From: Paenibacillus piscarius
Lineage (GTDB): Bacteria > Bacillota > Bacilli > Paenibacillales > Paenibacillaceae
Direction of reading: 5' to 3'
Assembly (NCBI RefSeq): GCF_022234545.1
Contig: NZ_JAIEUI010000002.1
Span: 348,327 to 412,326 of the forward strand
Length of the DNA: 64,000 nt
Below the pieces are notes generated by a model, which saw only the letters and a list, made by a program, of their open reading frames with translations, ran no database searches and had not been told where the DNA came from. This document shows positions 1-8,910 of the stretch, piece after piece (position 1 is the stretch's first letter; every line of letters begins with the position of its first letter). Made by a program: the position numbers and the translations under genes.

Positions 1-980
1 CGGTAGAGGGACTCGGTGATGCTAAGGGCGGCGTTCCGGTAGACATGTGCTTCGGACGCCTCCACCTGACTGGCCAGCAGCAGCAGGCCGCTGGCCGCGC
101 AGGAGCCGGCAGAGGTATCGCGGATCTCCCCTACTGCTCCCGGTGCGCGGAAATCCCAATGCGGTACATGGTCCTCGGGCAGACGGGTGATGAAGAAATG
201 AGCGACCTGCTTGGAAGCATCCAGGTAGCTCTGTTTGCCGGTATGATGATAGGCCAGTGCCAGCCCGTAGAGCGCCCAGGCCGACCCGCGTGACCAGGCC
301 GATTCCGGCGCGTAGCCCTGCCCGCCGCGCTTCTCCAGCACTTCGCCGGTCTCCGGGTCGAAGTTGACAATATGATAGACCGAGCCGTCCGGCCGGATGA
401 AATGCTCCAGCACCGTATCCATATGCGCCTCGGCAACATGCCGGTAACGCGGGTCCCCGCTTACCGCCGAAGCCCAGAACAGCAGGCTTGTATTCATGCT
501 GCAATCTATAATAGCCACTCCGCTGTTATCCTCGCCTTCGTGCCAGGGATTCCAGGCCCGGATATACCGGCCCTTCAGGTTGAAGCGGGCGGCCAGATGG
601 CTTGCCGCCTTCAGCCCACGGATGCGCGAAGCTTCCGCGCCCGTCAGCTTGTAGTTGGCTACGCTGGTCAGCAGCCACATGAAGCCCAGGTCATGGTCCA
701 GCTTCCCATAACCGTCCAGTACCTCATCCAGCTGCTGCTCGCAGTCCTCGGCAATGGCCTTTAAGCCGCCGTCCCCGGCCCCGCTCCCGGCATAGAGCTG
801 CCAGAGCATTCCCGGCCAGAAGCCGGCGGTCCACCAGCTTGGGACCTCCAGCACATACTTGCCTCCCTGGCTGGCGTGCGGGAAGGCTGCACCGATCCGC
901 TGGCTGTTCCGCTTGGTTTTGGCCAGCGCCTGGTTCCAGGCTTCTTCTACCCATTCCTGCTGTGTCATTCCGTTCATCAT
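1..980 (-). CDS. GH88 unsaturated uronyl hydrolase, 3' end outside window
   Basis: Predicted glycoside hydrolase family 88 enzyme, which removes 4,5-unsaturated uronic acid from oligosaccharides made by polysaccharide lyases. About 326 residues are visible; the C-terminus lies beyond the left edge. Reading starts at a double ATG (978-980 and 975-977) behind AAAGGCGGG. The family's two catalytic aspartates are visible in DHDLGFMW (Asp97) and AIIDCSMN (Asp159), at nearly the same spacing as Asp88/Asp149 of the characterised Bacillus enzyme. Further family features are PSWWTAGFWPGMLWQLY and SAWSRGSAWALYGLALAY. There is no signal peptide, so it should act in the cytoplasm. It lies about 50 bp downstream of the heparinase-like lyase gene on the same strand, a natural substrate-product pairing. 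Exact substrate (unsaturated glucuronyl or rhamnogalacturonyl) cannot be read from sequence. Confidence 0.88.
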   Translation of the reverse strand, partial: MMNGMTQQEWVEEAWNQALAKTKRNSQRIGAAFPHASQGGKYVLEVPSWWTAGFWPGMLWQLYAGSGAGDGGLKAIAEDCEQQLDEVLDGYGKLDHDLGFMWLLTSVANYKLTGAEASRIRGLKAASHLAARFNLKGRYIRAWNPWHEGEDNSGVAIIDCSMNTSLLFWASAVSGDPRYRHVAEAHMDTVLEHFIRPDGSVYHIVNFDPETGEVLEKRGGQGYAPESAWSRGSAWALYGLALAYHHTGKQSYLDASKQVAHFFITRLPEDHVPHWDFRAPGAVGEIRDTSAGSCAASGLLLLASQVEASEAHVYRNAALSITESLY

Positions 981-1029
981 CCAATCCCGCCTTTGTCACA
1001 AATATTCGGCTCTACGGCCGTTCACCTGT

Positions 1030-2844
1030 CTACAGAAATTGAAACGTAAATCTTAGCACACCCTCTGCCTCCGGCCGCAGAACGTGGAAATCAAGACTAT
1101 GCCACGGCGTCTCCCGGCCGTAATGATTGTTGTATACATGAGCATTGATCTCAAGCTGCACCAGTTGCGGGTCATAGGCAACCACAGCGCCGTTACCCGC
1201 TGTCTCCCCGGGCAGCAGCACGCTACCGGGATGAAGCAGCTCCGGCCTGCGCCAGGTGACGAACCGCTCCGTCCAGCTTGCTGGTGTCCCATCATACTGC
1301 CAGGTGTCGGTCAGCTCCAGTCTTGGCCGCTCTTCCTTATGCCAGATCAGCGAACGCACCAGGGACTTCAGCCCGCTGACCGGATACGCCCCGGCCAGCT
1401 CTAGCGTCAGCTCATCCCGCTCTTCCTCCGCCGAAGCATGAAGCACCACAACGCGGAACTCACGCCCGGCACCCTGATACTGGCCGTCAATGACCGGCAC
1501 CGAATGGCCCTGCGAACCATTACAGTCATATCCGTAACGTCCCGCGCCGAAATAATCGGCCGTATACTCCCCGCAGCCCAGATCGGCTGCGAAGATCTCG
1601 CCCCGGCCGCTCAGAATGAATTGGCCGAGATCATTGTGGTTGTGCGGCTCGTCGTTATGCCCGCCCTTGGCGGCGAAGCCGAAGGCCCCGGCTGCGGACA
1701 CATGCCGCGACACCAGCCAGGCGGCGTCGGGCAAATAACGGCTGCCTGCCTCCCATGCCTCTTTCTCCTTACCCGCTCTCACCCAGAGCAGGTTGCGGAG
1801 CGCCGGGGCGAAGCGGCTGCAATGGTCCTCCGTGAACGGAGCGCGCAGCCCAGACGGCGGACGCAGCACACCGTCACAGGCTTCGGTCAAATAATGGGAC
1901 AGGCCCATATGTACCTTCACCCGGGGCTGCGAATCCGAGAAATTGGCCACATAGCTGCCGTCAATGAAGCATTGCTGTTGGAAGCGGGCGATCCGCGCCA
2001 CCTTTTCCTGCTTGAACCAGTCTAATCTGCCCCTGCTTCTTGCGCGAAGCAAGTCACTGTAATACGTGAAATAGCCAAAGCCGTAATTCCAGTAGCCCAA
2101 TCCCTCCTGACACGCGCCGTCATCCCCGAAGCCTTGCAGATAATAATTCATACTGCTCTCTGTCTTCGTCAGAATATCTGCCAGCATGGAGTCATCCTCC
2201 ACAAGCAGCAGGGCAGCAGCCCCAACCGAACCTGCGCAGACAGCCGCCCAATTATGTGTAGAGGTCTCCCAGAAATAAGGACCATGCGCAAGGAACGGCC
2301 GGAAAATACGCTTCTGCACCTCTTGGCGTATCCGGTCCTTAAGCAGCGGGGCAAGCCGGTCTCCAAGCAGCACCAGGATCTCACTTAAGGCAAAGCCCGT
2401 CTCCGCAGAGAACAGGTCAATATGCCGGTCAATCCCGGACGCCTCCGGTGCTGCGGGCAGATGGGCGGGAACGCACCAGGTATATTCATCGCAAATGGCC
2501 CAGACAATGTCACCCAGCTTCTCCAGCCAGTCTGCCCGCTCCGGCTCCAGCAGGCTCAAGAGTGCAAACGTATTCAATCTTCTCCGCCGGTCAAAATAGA
2601 GCCGTTCATACTCCAGCCGCGAGCCGGTCCGCGCATATAGGGTAAAGGTGCTGTATGTCAGTACCGGAATAGGCTGCCCGTCCAGCCTGCGCGCTTCCGC
2701 ACGGATCTCTTCGATGTCTGCCTGCAAGGCTCCCGAAGCCAATGCTCCGGTCCAAAAAGCCGCCCCATCCCCCTGCGGATAATATAGACTTAAGTCAGCG
2801 GGTTTCATATCCTCTACGATGGCCATAAGCTCCTGCTTGTTCAC
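1030..2844 (-). CDS. Heparinase II/III family polysaccharide lyase
   Basis: About 604 residues. The N-terminal two thirds look like the alpha/alpha-toroid of heparinase II/III-type lyases (STHNWAAVCAGSVGAAALLL, then a GLGYWNYGFGYFTYYSDLL helix), and the C-terminal part carries the PHNHNDLGQF motif and beta-sandwich typical of the family. Such enzymes cleave uronic-acid glycans by beta-elimination and leave unsaturated ends for GH88. No signal peptide, so it probably acts on imported oligosaccharides. I prefer the GTG at 2844, six bases after a GGAGGAAG ribosome site (2851-2858); an ATG 21 bases upstream is possible, but its reading would run through that site. The gene is divergent from an AraC regulator. 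Substrate class (heparin-like, alginate, other) is not determined. Confidence 0.82.
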   Translation of the reverse strand: MNKQELMAIVEDMKPADLSLYYPQGDGAAFWTGALASGALQADIEEIRAEARRLDGQPIPVLTYSTFTLYARTGSRLEYERLYFDRRRRLNTFALLSLLEPERADWLEKLGDIVWAICDEYTWCVPAHLPAAPEASGIDRHIDLFSAETGFALSEILVLLGDRLAPLLKDRIRQEVQKRIFRPFLAHGPYFWETSTHNWAAVCAGSVGAAALLLVEDDSMLADILTKTESSMNYYLQGFGDDGACQEGLGYWNYGFGYFTYYSDLLRARSRGRLDWFKQEKVARIARFQQQCFIDGSYVANFSDSQPRVKVHMGLSHYLTEACDGVLRPPSGLRAPFTEDHCSRFAPALRNLLWVRAGKEKEAWEAGSRYLPDAAWLVSRHVSAAGAFGFAAKGGHNDEPHNHNDLGQFILSGRGEIFAADLGCGEYTADYFGAGRYGYDCNGSQGHSVPVIDGQYQGAGREFRVVVLHASAEEERDELTLELAGAYPVSGLKSLVRSLIWHKEERPRLELTDTWQYDGTPASWTERFVTWRRPELLHPGSVLLPGETAGNGAVVAYDPQLVQLEINAHVYNNHYGRETPWHSLDFHVLRPEAEGVLRFTFQFL

Positions 2845-2907
2845 GCTGATCTTCCTCCAATCCATGCATTTCTATCTCTAGTGTATTGTGATATTATTGC
2901 AATGTCT

Positions 2908-2938
2908 TTGCGAATATTAACGATTTATTGCGAATATT
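2908..2938. promoter_or_regulatory. Direct repeat, candidate AraC operator
   Basis: TTGCGAATATT occurs exactly at 2908-2918 and 2928-2938, start-to-start 20 bp or about two helical turns. It lies in the short space between the divergent lyase gene and AraC gene, with another ATTGC just upstream (about 2897). Two same-face direct half-sites are what AraC-family activators usually bind. Function is inferred. Confidence 0.6.
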
Positions 2939-2966
2939 GCGTTCTACAGAAAGAGAGGAAGCGGCC

Positions 2967-3797
2967 ATGAAGCATAACCGGTATTACGAGAAATTCGACG
3001 GCGATATTCTGGCCGGCATCGGCAATTCCCCGATCTCGCCGACCCGGGATTTCCACATCCATGACCACTATGAAATCTTCCTGTTCCTCGGCGGCAGCGT
3101 GAACGGCTTCGTGGACCAGTACAGCTATCCGTTGCAGCGGGGCAACGTCCTGCTGTTCAATAATCACGAGATTCACAAGATTATCAACCGCACAGGCCAG
3201 CCTTATGAGCGGCTCACAATTCATTTCAAGGCCCCGCTGGTCTATCCGTTCTGTACGGCGACCACGAATTTGCTCGCGTGCTTCCAGAACCGCCAGCCGG
3301 GAGAAAATAATCTGGCGCAGATGGAGGAGCCGCTGCTCACGGAGTATACCAAGCTGGCCTCCCTGCTAATCTCTGCCCTGGAGAACAAGCAGTACGGCAG
3401 CGAGGTGCTGGCGCTAACCTATTTGATCCAGCTCCTGGTCATGGTCAACGAGCTGTACAGCCGCACCCGTTCTGCCGTGCCCAGCCTCATCTCTCCCCAC
3501 ATCCAGTCGGCCATGAGCTATATCGATAACCACCTGCACCTGAAGCTAACGCTGGAGCATATCGCGGGCGAGCTGAACCTGGACAAATATTATCTCAGCC
3601 ATCTGTTCAAGCAGCAGACCGGGGGCACCCTCTACCGTTATGTCCTGCTCAAAAAAATCGCCTTAGCCAAGCAGCTCCTGTCCACCGGAACCTCCGTGTC
3701 CGATACCTGCTATCTGTCCGGCTTCAACGATTATGCCAATTTCATCCGCACGTTCAAGAACATCACAGGTATCCCGCCGGGTAGATATGGAAAGTAA
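2967..3797 (+). CDS. AraC-family transcriptional regulator
   Basis: About 276 residues: an N-terminal cupin-like sensing domain with FHIHDHYEIFLFLGGSV and the NHEIHKI stretch, and a C-terminal pair of helix-turn-helix motifs (LEHIAGELNLDKYYLSHLF, then SVSDTCYLSGFNDYANFIRTF). The start at ATG 2967 is chosen for the GAGAGGAA ribosome site just upstream. A longer reading from 2928 would begin inside the putative operator repeat and is unlikely. It is divergent from the lyase/GH88 pair and most likely activates it in response to a sugar. It is not a response regulator: there is no receiver domain. Confidence 0.88.
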   Translation: MKHNRYYEKFDGDILAGIGNSPISPTRDFHIHDHYEIFLFLGGSVNGFVDQYSYPLQRGNVLLFNNHEIHKIINRTGQPYERLTIHFKAPLVYPFCTATTNLLACFQNRQPGENNLAQMEEPLLTEYTKLASLLISALENKQYGSEVLALTYLIQLLVMVNELYSRTRSAVPSLISPHIQSAMSYIDNHLHLKLTLEHIAGELNLDKYYLSHLFKQQTGGTLYRYVLLKKIALAKQLLSTGTSVSDTCYLSGFNDYANFIRTFKNITGIPPGRYGK

Positions 3798-3798
3798 A

Positions 3799-3834
3799 GA
3801 CGGCAACGCCCCCTCAGCAGCACTGCCGTCCTTG
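3799..3834 (+). terminator. Weak hairpin after AraC gene
   Basis: GACGGCA and TGCCGTC are inverted around a loop of about 18 bases, immediately after the regulator's stop codon, and are followed only by CTTG. Possible terminator, not a classic one. Confidence 0.35.
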
Positions 3835-3856
3835 TATCCGAACTAATGATCATGAT

Positions 3857-3905
3857 GTATTGGGATTAGCCGTGACTCCGCCACTTTTCCCTTAACTCAA
3901 GTTTT
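3857..3905. repeat. Dispersed palindromic repeat, internally deleted copy
   Basis: Begins GGATTAGCCGTGACTCC like the copies at 40164 and 56012, then jumps straight to GCCACTTTTCCCTTAACTC, which is the right end of the 40164 copy. The middle (about 120 bp) is absent. The join falls at a short CTCC present on both sides in the full copy. Confidence 0.6.
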
Positions 3906-3916
3906 TAAGTTCAAAC

Positions 3917-4681
3917 CTACCTGCCCCGGCCCTCCTTATACTCGCTCGGACTAACGCCCGTGTATTCCTTGAACACCTTGGAGAAATAATGCTGGTCGGC
4001 GAAGGCCAGCGCCTCCGACAGCTCCTTGACCTTCAGCTCAGGTCTGGCCGCGATCAGCCGGCAGGCCTCGGTAATCTTGAGCTGCATATAGAAATGCACG
4101 AAGGTCCGCTGCGAATGCCGTTTGAAGATCCGGCTGACATAGGACGGGCTGACATGGAACTGTAGCGCCACCTCTGTTATGGAGAGCTGGGAGTACAGAT
4201 GCTGCTGCAAATATTGCTCCAGCTGCCGGAACAGCTCCTCGCTGCTCTTAGGCCGCTGCTCTGAAGCGGCCAACACCTCCGGCAATCCCTTCCTGCCGCC
4301 CCCTTGCACCTCCAGATGGGCGACCAGCCGCTGCATCACTTCAGCAAGCTGCTGCCGCTCCACCGGCTTCAGCAGATAATCAAATACCTGCAGGTTCAGC
4401 GCCTTACGCGTATACTCGAAGTCGCTGTAGCCGCTGATCAGCACCGCCTTAAGCGCCGGATTCACCTCACGGCACTGCCCGATCAGCGCCAGTCCGTCCA
4501 GCTTAGGCATGCGGATATCGGTCAGCAGGATATCCACCGGATGTGCGCGGATGTATTCCAGTGCATCCAATCCGTTCGATGCCGTGAAGGCAATCTGCAC
4601 AGGCAGCTCCGTGGAGTGCATAAGGACCTCAATATTCCGCAGAATCGGCTTGCTGTCTTCTGCAATAACAGCGGTATACAT
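3917..4681 (-). CDS. YesN-type response regulator (REC + AraC HTH)
   Basis: 254 residues. The N-terminal receiver domain has the acidic pair, the phospho-acceptor Asp55 in DILLTDIRMP and the conserved Lys105 in YLLKP. The C-terminal 100 residues form an AraC-type DNA-binding domain (ITEVALQFHVSPSYVSRIF and a second helix-turn-helix). The start ATG follows GGGAGGG. It is encoded 17 bp downstream of the sensor kinase and almost certainly pairs with it. The divergent transporter operon at 6688 is the expected target. Regulators of this type typically switch on an oligosaccharide importer. Confidence 0.93.
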   Translation of the reverse strand: MYTAVIAEDSKPILRNIEVLMHSTELPVQIAFTASNGLDALEYIRAHPVDILLTDIRMPKLDGLALIGQCREVNPALKAVLISGYSDFEYTRKALNLQVFDYLLKPVERQQLAEVMQRLVAHLEVQGGGRKGLPEVLAASEQRPKSSEELFRQLEQYLQQHLYSQLSITEVALQFHVSPSYVSRIFKRHSQRTFVHFYMQLKITEACRLIAARPELKVKELSEALAFADQHYFSKVFKEYTGVSPSEYKEGRGR

Positions 4682-4698
4682 GGCTGTCCCTCCCGGTT

Positions 4699-6495
4699 CT
4701 AGTAGAAGTCTTTGCTCATGGATGCGATAATCTGGACCGTGGCTCCTTTTTCCTCGTCAGAGTGGTTATAGATGTTGAAGAACAGCCGGTTCCGGTACAT
4801 CAGCTTGAGCCGGTTCACCGTGTTCACAATCCCCATGTTGCCGATCCCGGAAGTGTGATGCTGAAGCTCGTACACCCCGGAATCCGATTCCTGAATATGA
4901 TCAAGAATGTCCCTGATTCTACCCGGCGCGAAGCCCTCCCCGTTATCCCGGATCTCAATGGCCCACAGGCCGTTGTACACCTTCACCCGCACCTGGATTC
5001 TCCAAGGAGGGTCTGTATTCCTGAACGCATGTTCAATACAATTCTCCACGAACGGCTGAAGGACCAGCCGGGGCAGCTCAATCCCGTCAAAACCTTCATC
5101 CGCATCGATCTCCCACTCCAGGTCATCCTCGAAGTTATGCTGAATCAGCGACAAATAGTGCTGGGTATGCTTCAGCTCCTCGGTCAATGTGACATGCTGG
5201 TAAGGCGAAGAGACTATATAGCGCAGGCTGTCCGAGAGATGCTTGCACATCTCCGTCACCACGTTATTCTTGCCTTCCTGGGCGGCAATACTGATCAGAT
5301 ACAGCACGTTATGAATGAAATGCGGGGCAATCTGGGCCTGTAGTGCGGAATTCCGCGATTTCACTTCTTCGTGCAAGGCCAGCTTTTCCCGTTCGATTGA
5401 TTCCTGCAGCCGCTCCAGCAGCTCCTGAAAAGCGTCATTTAGCTGGATCAGCTCATTATTGTGGGTACGGGCATCCGTCTTCATGTTCAGGTTGCTGTAA
5501 TTGATCCGCAGAATCTGGCTGCGCAGCTTGCGGATCGGCAGCAGCAGATTCTTAGTCGAGAAGTATATGAAGATGAACGAGAACAGAATCAGCGCTGTAA
5601 TCAGCAGAATGGAGATATATTTCACTGAATTGACCGGACCCAGCACCACATTCCTGGGGTTCACGACAACCGTGGTCCAGCCCGTCTCGGCAGACTGGTG
5701 ATAGGCAACATAATCCTCGCTGCTGCTGAGATAGATTCCGCTGCCGGATGCAGATTTAGAGTAAGGTACTGCGAAGGCAGGGGCCTTCTCACCTTCTGTA
5801 AGAACCGGAGAGCTGGCGACCAGCCGCTGCTCCTGATCCATAATATAGACCTTACCGCCGGACACTCCCCCCGCTGCCCGGTTCAGATACCGCGGGTCCA
5901 GCCGGACCGCCAGATAGCCGAACACCTGCCCGTTCTGGTTCATAATGGCCCGCACAAAAGAGATCGTATCCGCCCCCTGCCGGTACAACGCGTAACCGCT
6001 TGCATTCCAGGTCGCCAGCTTGCCGCTCTCCGCGAGAAACGGCCGAAGGGAGGCCGGGTTGCTGGCATATCCGATGTAAGAGGCAATTCCGTCCCCTTTC
6101 AGATCATAGATAATCATATCTTCGATATTGAGGCTTGGTCCGAGCGCCTGGAACATCAGCTCCTTCAGCCTGCGGCTGCGGGTCAGCCCTTCAAGGGTAA
6201 GCTGTGAGTAATCCCCGGCGGACAGCAGGGTGAACACCTCTTTGTTCGACAGAATCCGCTGGGACAGCTGGTTCTGGTTGTTGATATAGAGATTAAGCTG
6301 ATCGCTGACATTGACGGCAGCCAGCTTCATTTCGTCCTCCGTCTTCTCCTTCAGCGGCCGGATAACCATATAATTCACATAGACCAGGAAGCAGCCGAGT
6401 ACAAACAGCAGCAGCAGCATGAAGGTAAGAAAGAACTTGGTTTGCAGACTGGCCTGAACCCTGCCCTTGCGTAACTTGTCGTAGATGGTAGCCAA
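4699..6495 (-). CDS. YesM-type membrane sensor histidine kinase
   Basis: 598 residues. A first membrane helix lies near residues 20-42, an extracytoplasmic Cache-like sensor to about residue 290, a second helix near 295-315, then HAMP, the YesM-type kinase box (QIAPHFIHNVLYLI, His392) and an ATPase domain with LVLQPFVENCIEHAF and GEGF. The kinase box reads QIAPHFIHN rather than the usual QINPHFLYN, but the histidine is kept. Start is TTG after GGGAGGG. It precedes its response regulator on the same strand and is divergent from a binding protein/permease operon, which it probably regulates by sensing the sugar outside the cell or its loaded binding protein. Confidence 0.92.
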   Translation of the reverse strand: MATIYDKLRKGRVQASLQTKFFLTFMLLLLFVLGCFLVYVNYMVIRPLKEKTEDEMKLAAVNVSDQLNLYINNQNQLSQRILSNKEVFTLLSAGDYSQLTLEGLTRSRRLKELMFQALGPSLNIEDMIIYDLKGDGIASYIGYASNPASLRPFLAESGKLATWNASGYALYRQGADTISFVRAIMNQNGQVFGYLAVRLDPRYLNRAAGGVSGGKVYIMDQEQRLVASSPVLTEGEKAPAFAVPYSKSASGSGIYLSSSEDYVAYHQSAETGWTTVVVNPRNVVLGPVNSVKYISILLITALILFSFIFIYFSTKNLLLPIRKLRSQILRINYSNLNMKTDARTHNNELIQLNDAFQELLERLQESIEREKLALHEEVKSRNSALQAQIAPHFIHNVLYLISIAAQEGKNNVVTEMCKHLSDSLRYIVSSPYQHVTLTEELKHTQHYLSLIQHNFEDDLEWEIDADEGFDGIELPRLVLQPFVENCIEHAFRNTDPPWRIQVRVKVYNGLWAIEIRDNGEGFAPGRIRDILDHIQESDSGVYELQHHTSGIGNMGIVNTVNRLKLMYRNRLFFNIYNHSDEEKGATVQIIASMSKDFY

Positions 6496-6605
6496 GCCGG
6501 ACCCTCCCTGAACCTTAGGATGCTGCCTACTTTACAACCAATCGGGCCAAAAGACAAGCCGTTCCGCAGTTCAGGATATTACACAGAAAGAGTCAAGCAC
6601 AAACA

Positions 6606-6634
6606 TGTACCTCAGGTAGTCTGCACTCTATAAT
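6606..6634 (+). promoter_or_regulatory. Candidate promoter of the binding-protein operon
   Basis: A perfect TATAAT at 6629-6634 lies 54 bp before the lipoprotein start. The position 17 bp upstream holds only TGTACC, a poor -35. A good -10 with a poor -35 fits an activator-dependent promoter, here presumably driven by the divergent YesN-type regulator. Confidence 0.45.
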
Positions 6635-6687
6635 CAAACATGCAAGCGGATTCAATCCACACTAAATCACACTACGGGGGCGATCAG

Positions 6688-8025
6688 ATGAGTACCACAA
6701 GCAAGAAAATCGCAACGGGCCTGCTGGCCGGAATCATGACCTTGGCATTGGCGGCCTGCGGCTCCGGCAATCCGGGCAAGAACAATGCCGAGGCCACAGA
6801 CAACGGGGGCGGAGCTAATAGCGGCGGAAGCAGCGGCAAAAAGGTAACCATCGAGCTGGCCATCTCCAAAAGCTCACAGGACTCAGCGTTCGTGGCCCAG
6901 GATGTGCTGGATGAGTTCGAGCAGAAAACCAATATCAAAGTAAATCTTCAATTGCTTCCGGCGGAGCAAACCGCCACCGTACTCCAGACCAAGCTGGCGG
7001 TCGACGAGGTGCCTGATCTGATTCAATACAATCTCGCCAGTGCCACCACCGACCTTAATCTGGAGCGCAATTTCGAGATTCTGGATAACGAGCCTTGGGT
7101 TAGCCGGCTGCTGAACAAGGATGTACTCTCAGCTTACGATCATGTTTACAGCTTCCATTACAGCCAGGATACCGGGATGCAGGGCGTCGTCTATAACAAG
7201 GATATTTTTAAAGACCTGGGCCTGGAGATTCCGAAGAATTACGAGGAATTCCTGGCCGTGTGCGAGAAGATCAAGGCCAGCGGAATTACACCGGTCTTCA
7301 TGCCGTTCAAGGATAACTGGGCGGCGAATATCTGGCCGGCAGCGGCTTTTGCCGATTGGGCAGCCAAGAATGATCCAACGCTGTTCGATGACATTAACGC
7401 CGGCCGCAAGAAGTGGTCCGATATCCCTGAATTCGCCACCTTCCTGGAGCAGCAGTATGAGGTCTACAAGAAGGGCTACACCAACACGGACATTCTCAGC
7501 GACAGCTACGATATGGCTGTAGGCAAATTCCTGAACAAGGAAACGGCGATGATGTTCATGGGCGACTGGCTGATTGTGAATGTGGCTGAGAAGGACCCGA
7601 ATGTGCATCTGGGCCTGTTCGCAATTCCGTCTTCAGAGGATGCGAATCTTGGGGCAAGCCCGCTCGGCGGACAGCTGTTCATTCCGAAGAAGGCTAAGCA
7701 TATGGCCGAAGCGAAGCAGTTCCTGGAGTTCCTCGCCAGCAAGGAGGTCGCCCAGAAGATGGTGGACAGCCAAGGCTCCGTCTCCAACTTCAGCGATGTC
7801 ACAACACCGAAGCTGCCGGATTACAAGCAGGAGATTGTGGATCAATACATCACCCCGAAGAAAACCACGCTGACCACCGACGCTTACATGATCGTGGACC
7901 GCAGCGAGCTGTACCGTCTGCTTCAGGATGAGTTCGCCGGCGGCCTGGACGCCAAGGGAGTACTTAAAGCGTGGGATGAGAAATTCAGCCAGCTCATGAA
8001 GGATAAAGGGGTAGAAGGCTTCTAG
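6688..8025 (+). CDS. ABC sugar-binding lipoprotein
   Basis: About 445 residues. A lipoprotein signal peptide (MSTTSKKIATGLLAG..., lipobox LAAC with Cys24) is followed by a Gly/Ser/Asn-rich spacer and a family 1-type solute-binding domain, with sugar-binding-protein hallmarks such as GVVYNKDIFKDLGLEIPKNYEEF and KETAMMFMGDWLI. The start at 6688 is the one that gives a proper signal peptide and lies after a GGGGG stretch. It would be tethered outside the membrane and deliver an oligosaccharide to the two permeases that follow in the same operon. Given the lyase and GH88 next door, a uronic-acid-containing oligosaccharide is a reasonable guess, not a demonstrated ligand. Confidence 0.92.
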   Translation: MSTTSKKIATGLLAGIMTLALAACGSGNPGKNNAEATDNGGGANSGGSSGKKVTIELAISKSSQDSAFVAQDVLDEFEQKTNIKVNLQLLPAEQTATVLQTKLAVDEVPDLIQYNLASATTDLNLERNFEILDNEPWVSRLLNKDVLSAYDHVYSFHYSQDTGMQGVVYNKDIFKDLGLEIPKNYEEFLAVCEKIKASGITPVFMPFKDNWAANIWPAAAFADWAAKNDPTLFDDINAGRKKWSDIPEFATFLEQQYEVYKKGYTNTDILSDSYDMAVGKFLNKETAMMFMGDWLIVNVAEKDPNVHLGLFAIPSSEDANLGASPLGGQLFIPKKAKHMAEAKQFLEFLASKEVAQKMVDSQGSVSNFSDVTTPKLPDYKQEIVDQYITPKKTTLTTDAYMIVDRSELYRLLQDEFAGGLDAKGVLKAWDEKFSQLMKDKGVEGF

Positions 8026-8037
8026 GAGTGTGAGGAC

Positions 8038-8910
8038 ATGAATGTATCCAAAAAGCTATACGCGTATTACTTGATCTGGCCTGCGCTGCTGATCTACTCG
8101 ATCTTCTTCGTGCTGCCTGCGCTGGCCGGGCTCTACTATTCCTTCACGGACTGGCGGCTGGACCGCGAAGCGATCAAGTTCATCGGCTGGGATAACTTCG
8201 AGCGGATCTTCACCGACCGCACCCTGCTGCTCGCCATCAAGAATACGGCCATCTTCGCAGTGGTTACGGTTATCGGCAAAAATCTGCTCGGCATCGCGCT
8301 GGCGGTAGGCCTGAACATGCGGCTCAAAACCAGAAACCTGCTGCGGGCGGTCTTCTACTCGCCTTCGATCCTCAGCGTATTGGTAATCAGCATCGTATTC
8401 ACCCCCATGCTGCGCTCGGATGGGACGATTAACCGCATCTTCGAGGCGGTAGGGCTATCATCATTGAGCCAGGCCTGGCTCACCAATCCGGCAATTGTCA
8501 TCTGGACCGTTGCCGCCGTCTCCATCTGGCAGCATACCGGCTTCCAGATGGCGATCTATCTGGCCGGACTCCAGTCGATCTCGAAGGAGTACTATGAGGC
8601 CGCCACCATTGACGGCGCCGGCTCCTGGCGCAGCTTCCGCAGCATTACTCTGCCGCTGCTGCTCCCTGCCATTAACATCAATCTGATGCTGACGCTGATC
8701 GGCGGCCTCAAGGTGTTCTCCGAGGTGTTCGTGCTCACCGGCGGGGGGCCCGGCAATGCCTCCCAGGTGGTCGGCACGATCATCCTCCGCTCCTTCGGCG
8801 AAGGAAGCTGGGGGCTGGGTACCGCCGTGAATACGCTGCTGTTCGCTGCCGTAACGATCATTGCCATTCCCCTGCTGATCTTCATGCGGCGCAAGGAGGT
8901 GTCCGAATAG
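8038..8910 (+). CDS. ABC sugar permease, MalF/LplB type
   Basis: 290 residues with six predicted membrane helices and the cytoplasmic EAA loop EYYEAATIDGAGSWRSFRSI, which docks the ATPase. The N-terminal FFVLPALAGLYYSFTDW is typical of the first permease of carbohydrate-uptake family 1 systems. It begins 12 bp after the binding protein stop, behind GAGGA, and its stop overlaps the next start by one base. No ATPase gene is present in the locus, so it probably uses a shared MsmX-type ATPase encoded elsewhere. Confidence 0.93.
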   Translation: MNVSKKLYAYYLIWPALLIYSIFFVLPALAGLYYSFTDWRLDREAIKFIGWDNFERIFTDRTLLLAIKNTAIFAVVTVIGKNLLGIALAVGLNMRLKTRNLLRAVFYSPSILSVLVISIVFTPMLRSDGTINRIFEAVGLSSLSQAWLTNPAIVIWTVAAVSIWQHTGFQMAIYLAGLQSISKEYYEAATIDGAGSWRSFRSITLPLLLPAININLMLTLIGGLKVFSEVFVLTGGGPGNASQVVGTIILRSFGEGSWGLGTAVNTLLFAAVTIIAIPLLIFMRRKEVSE

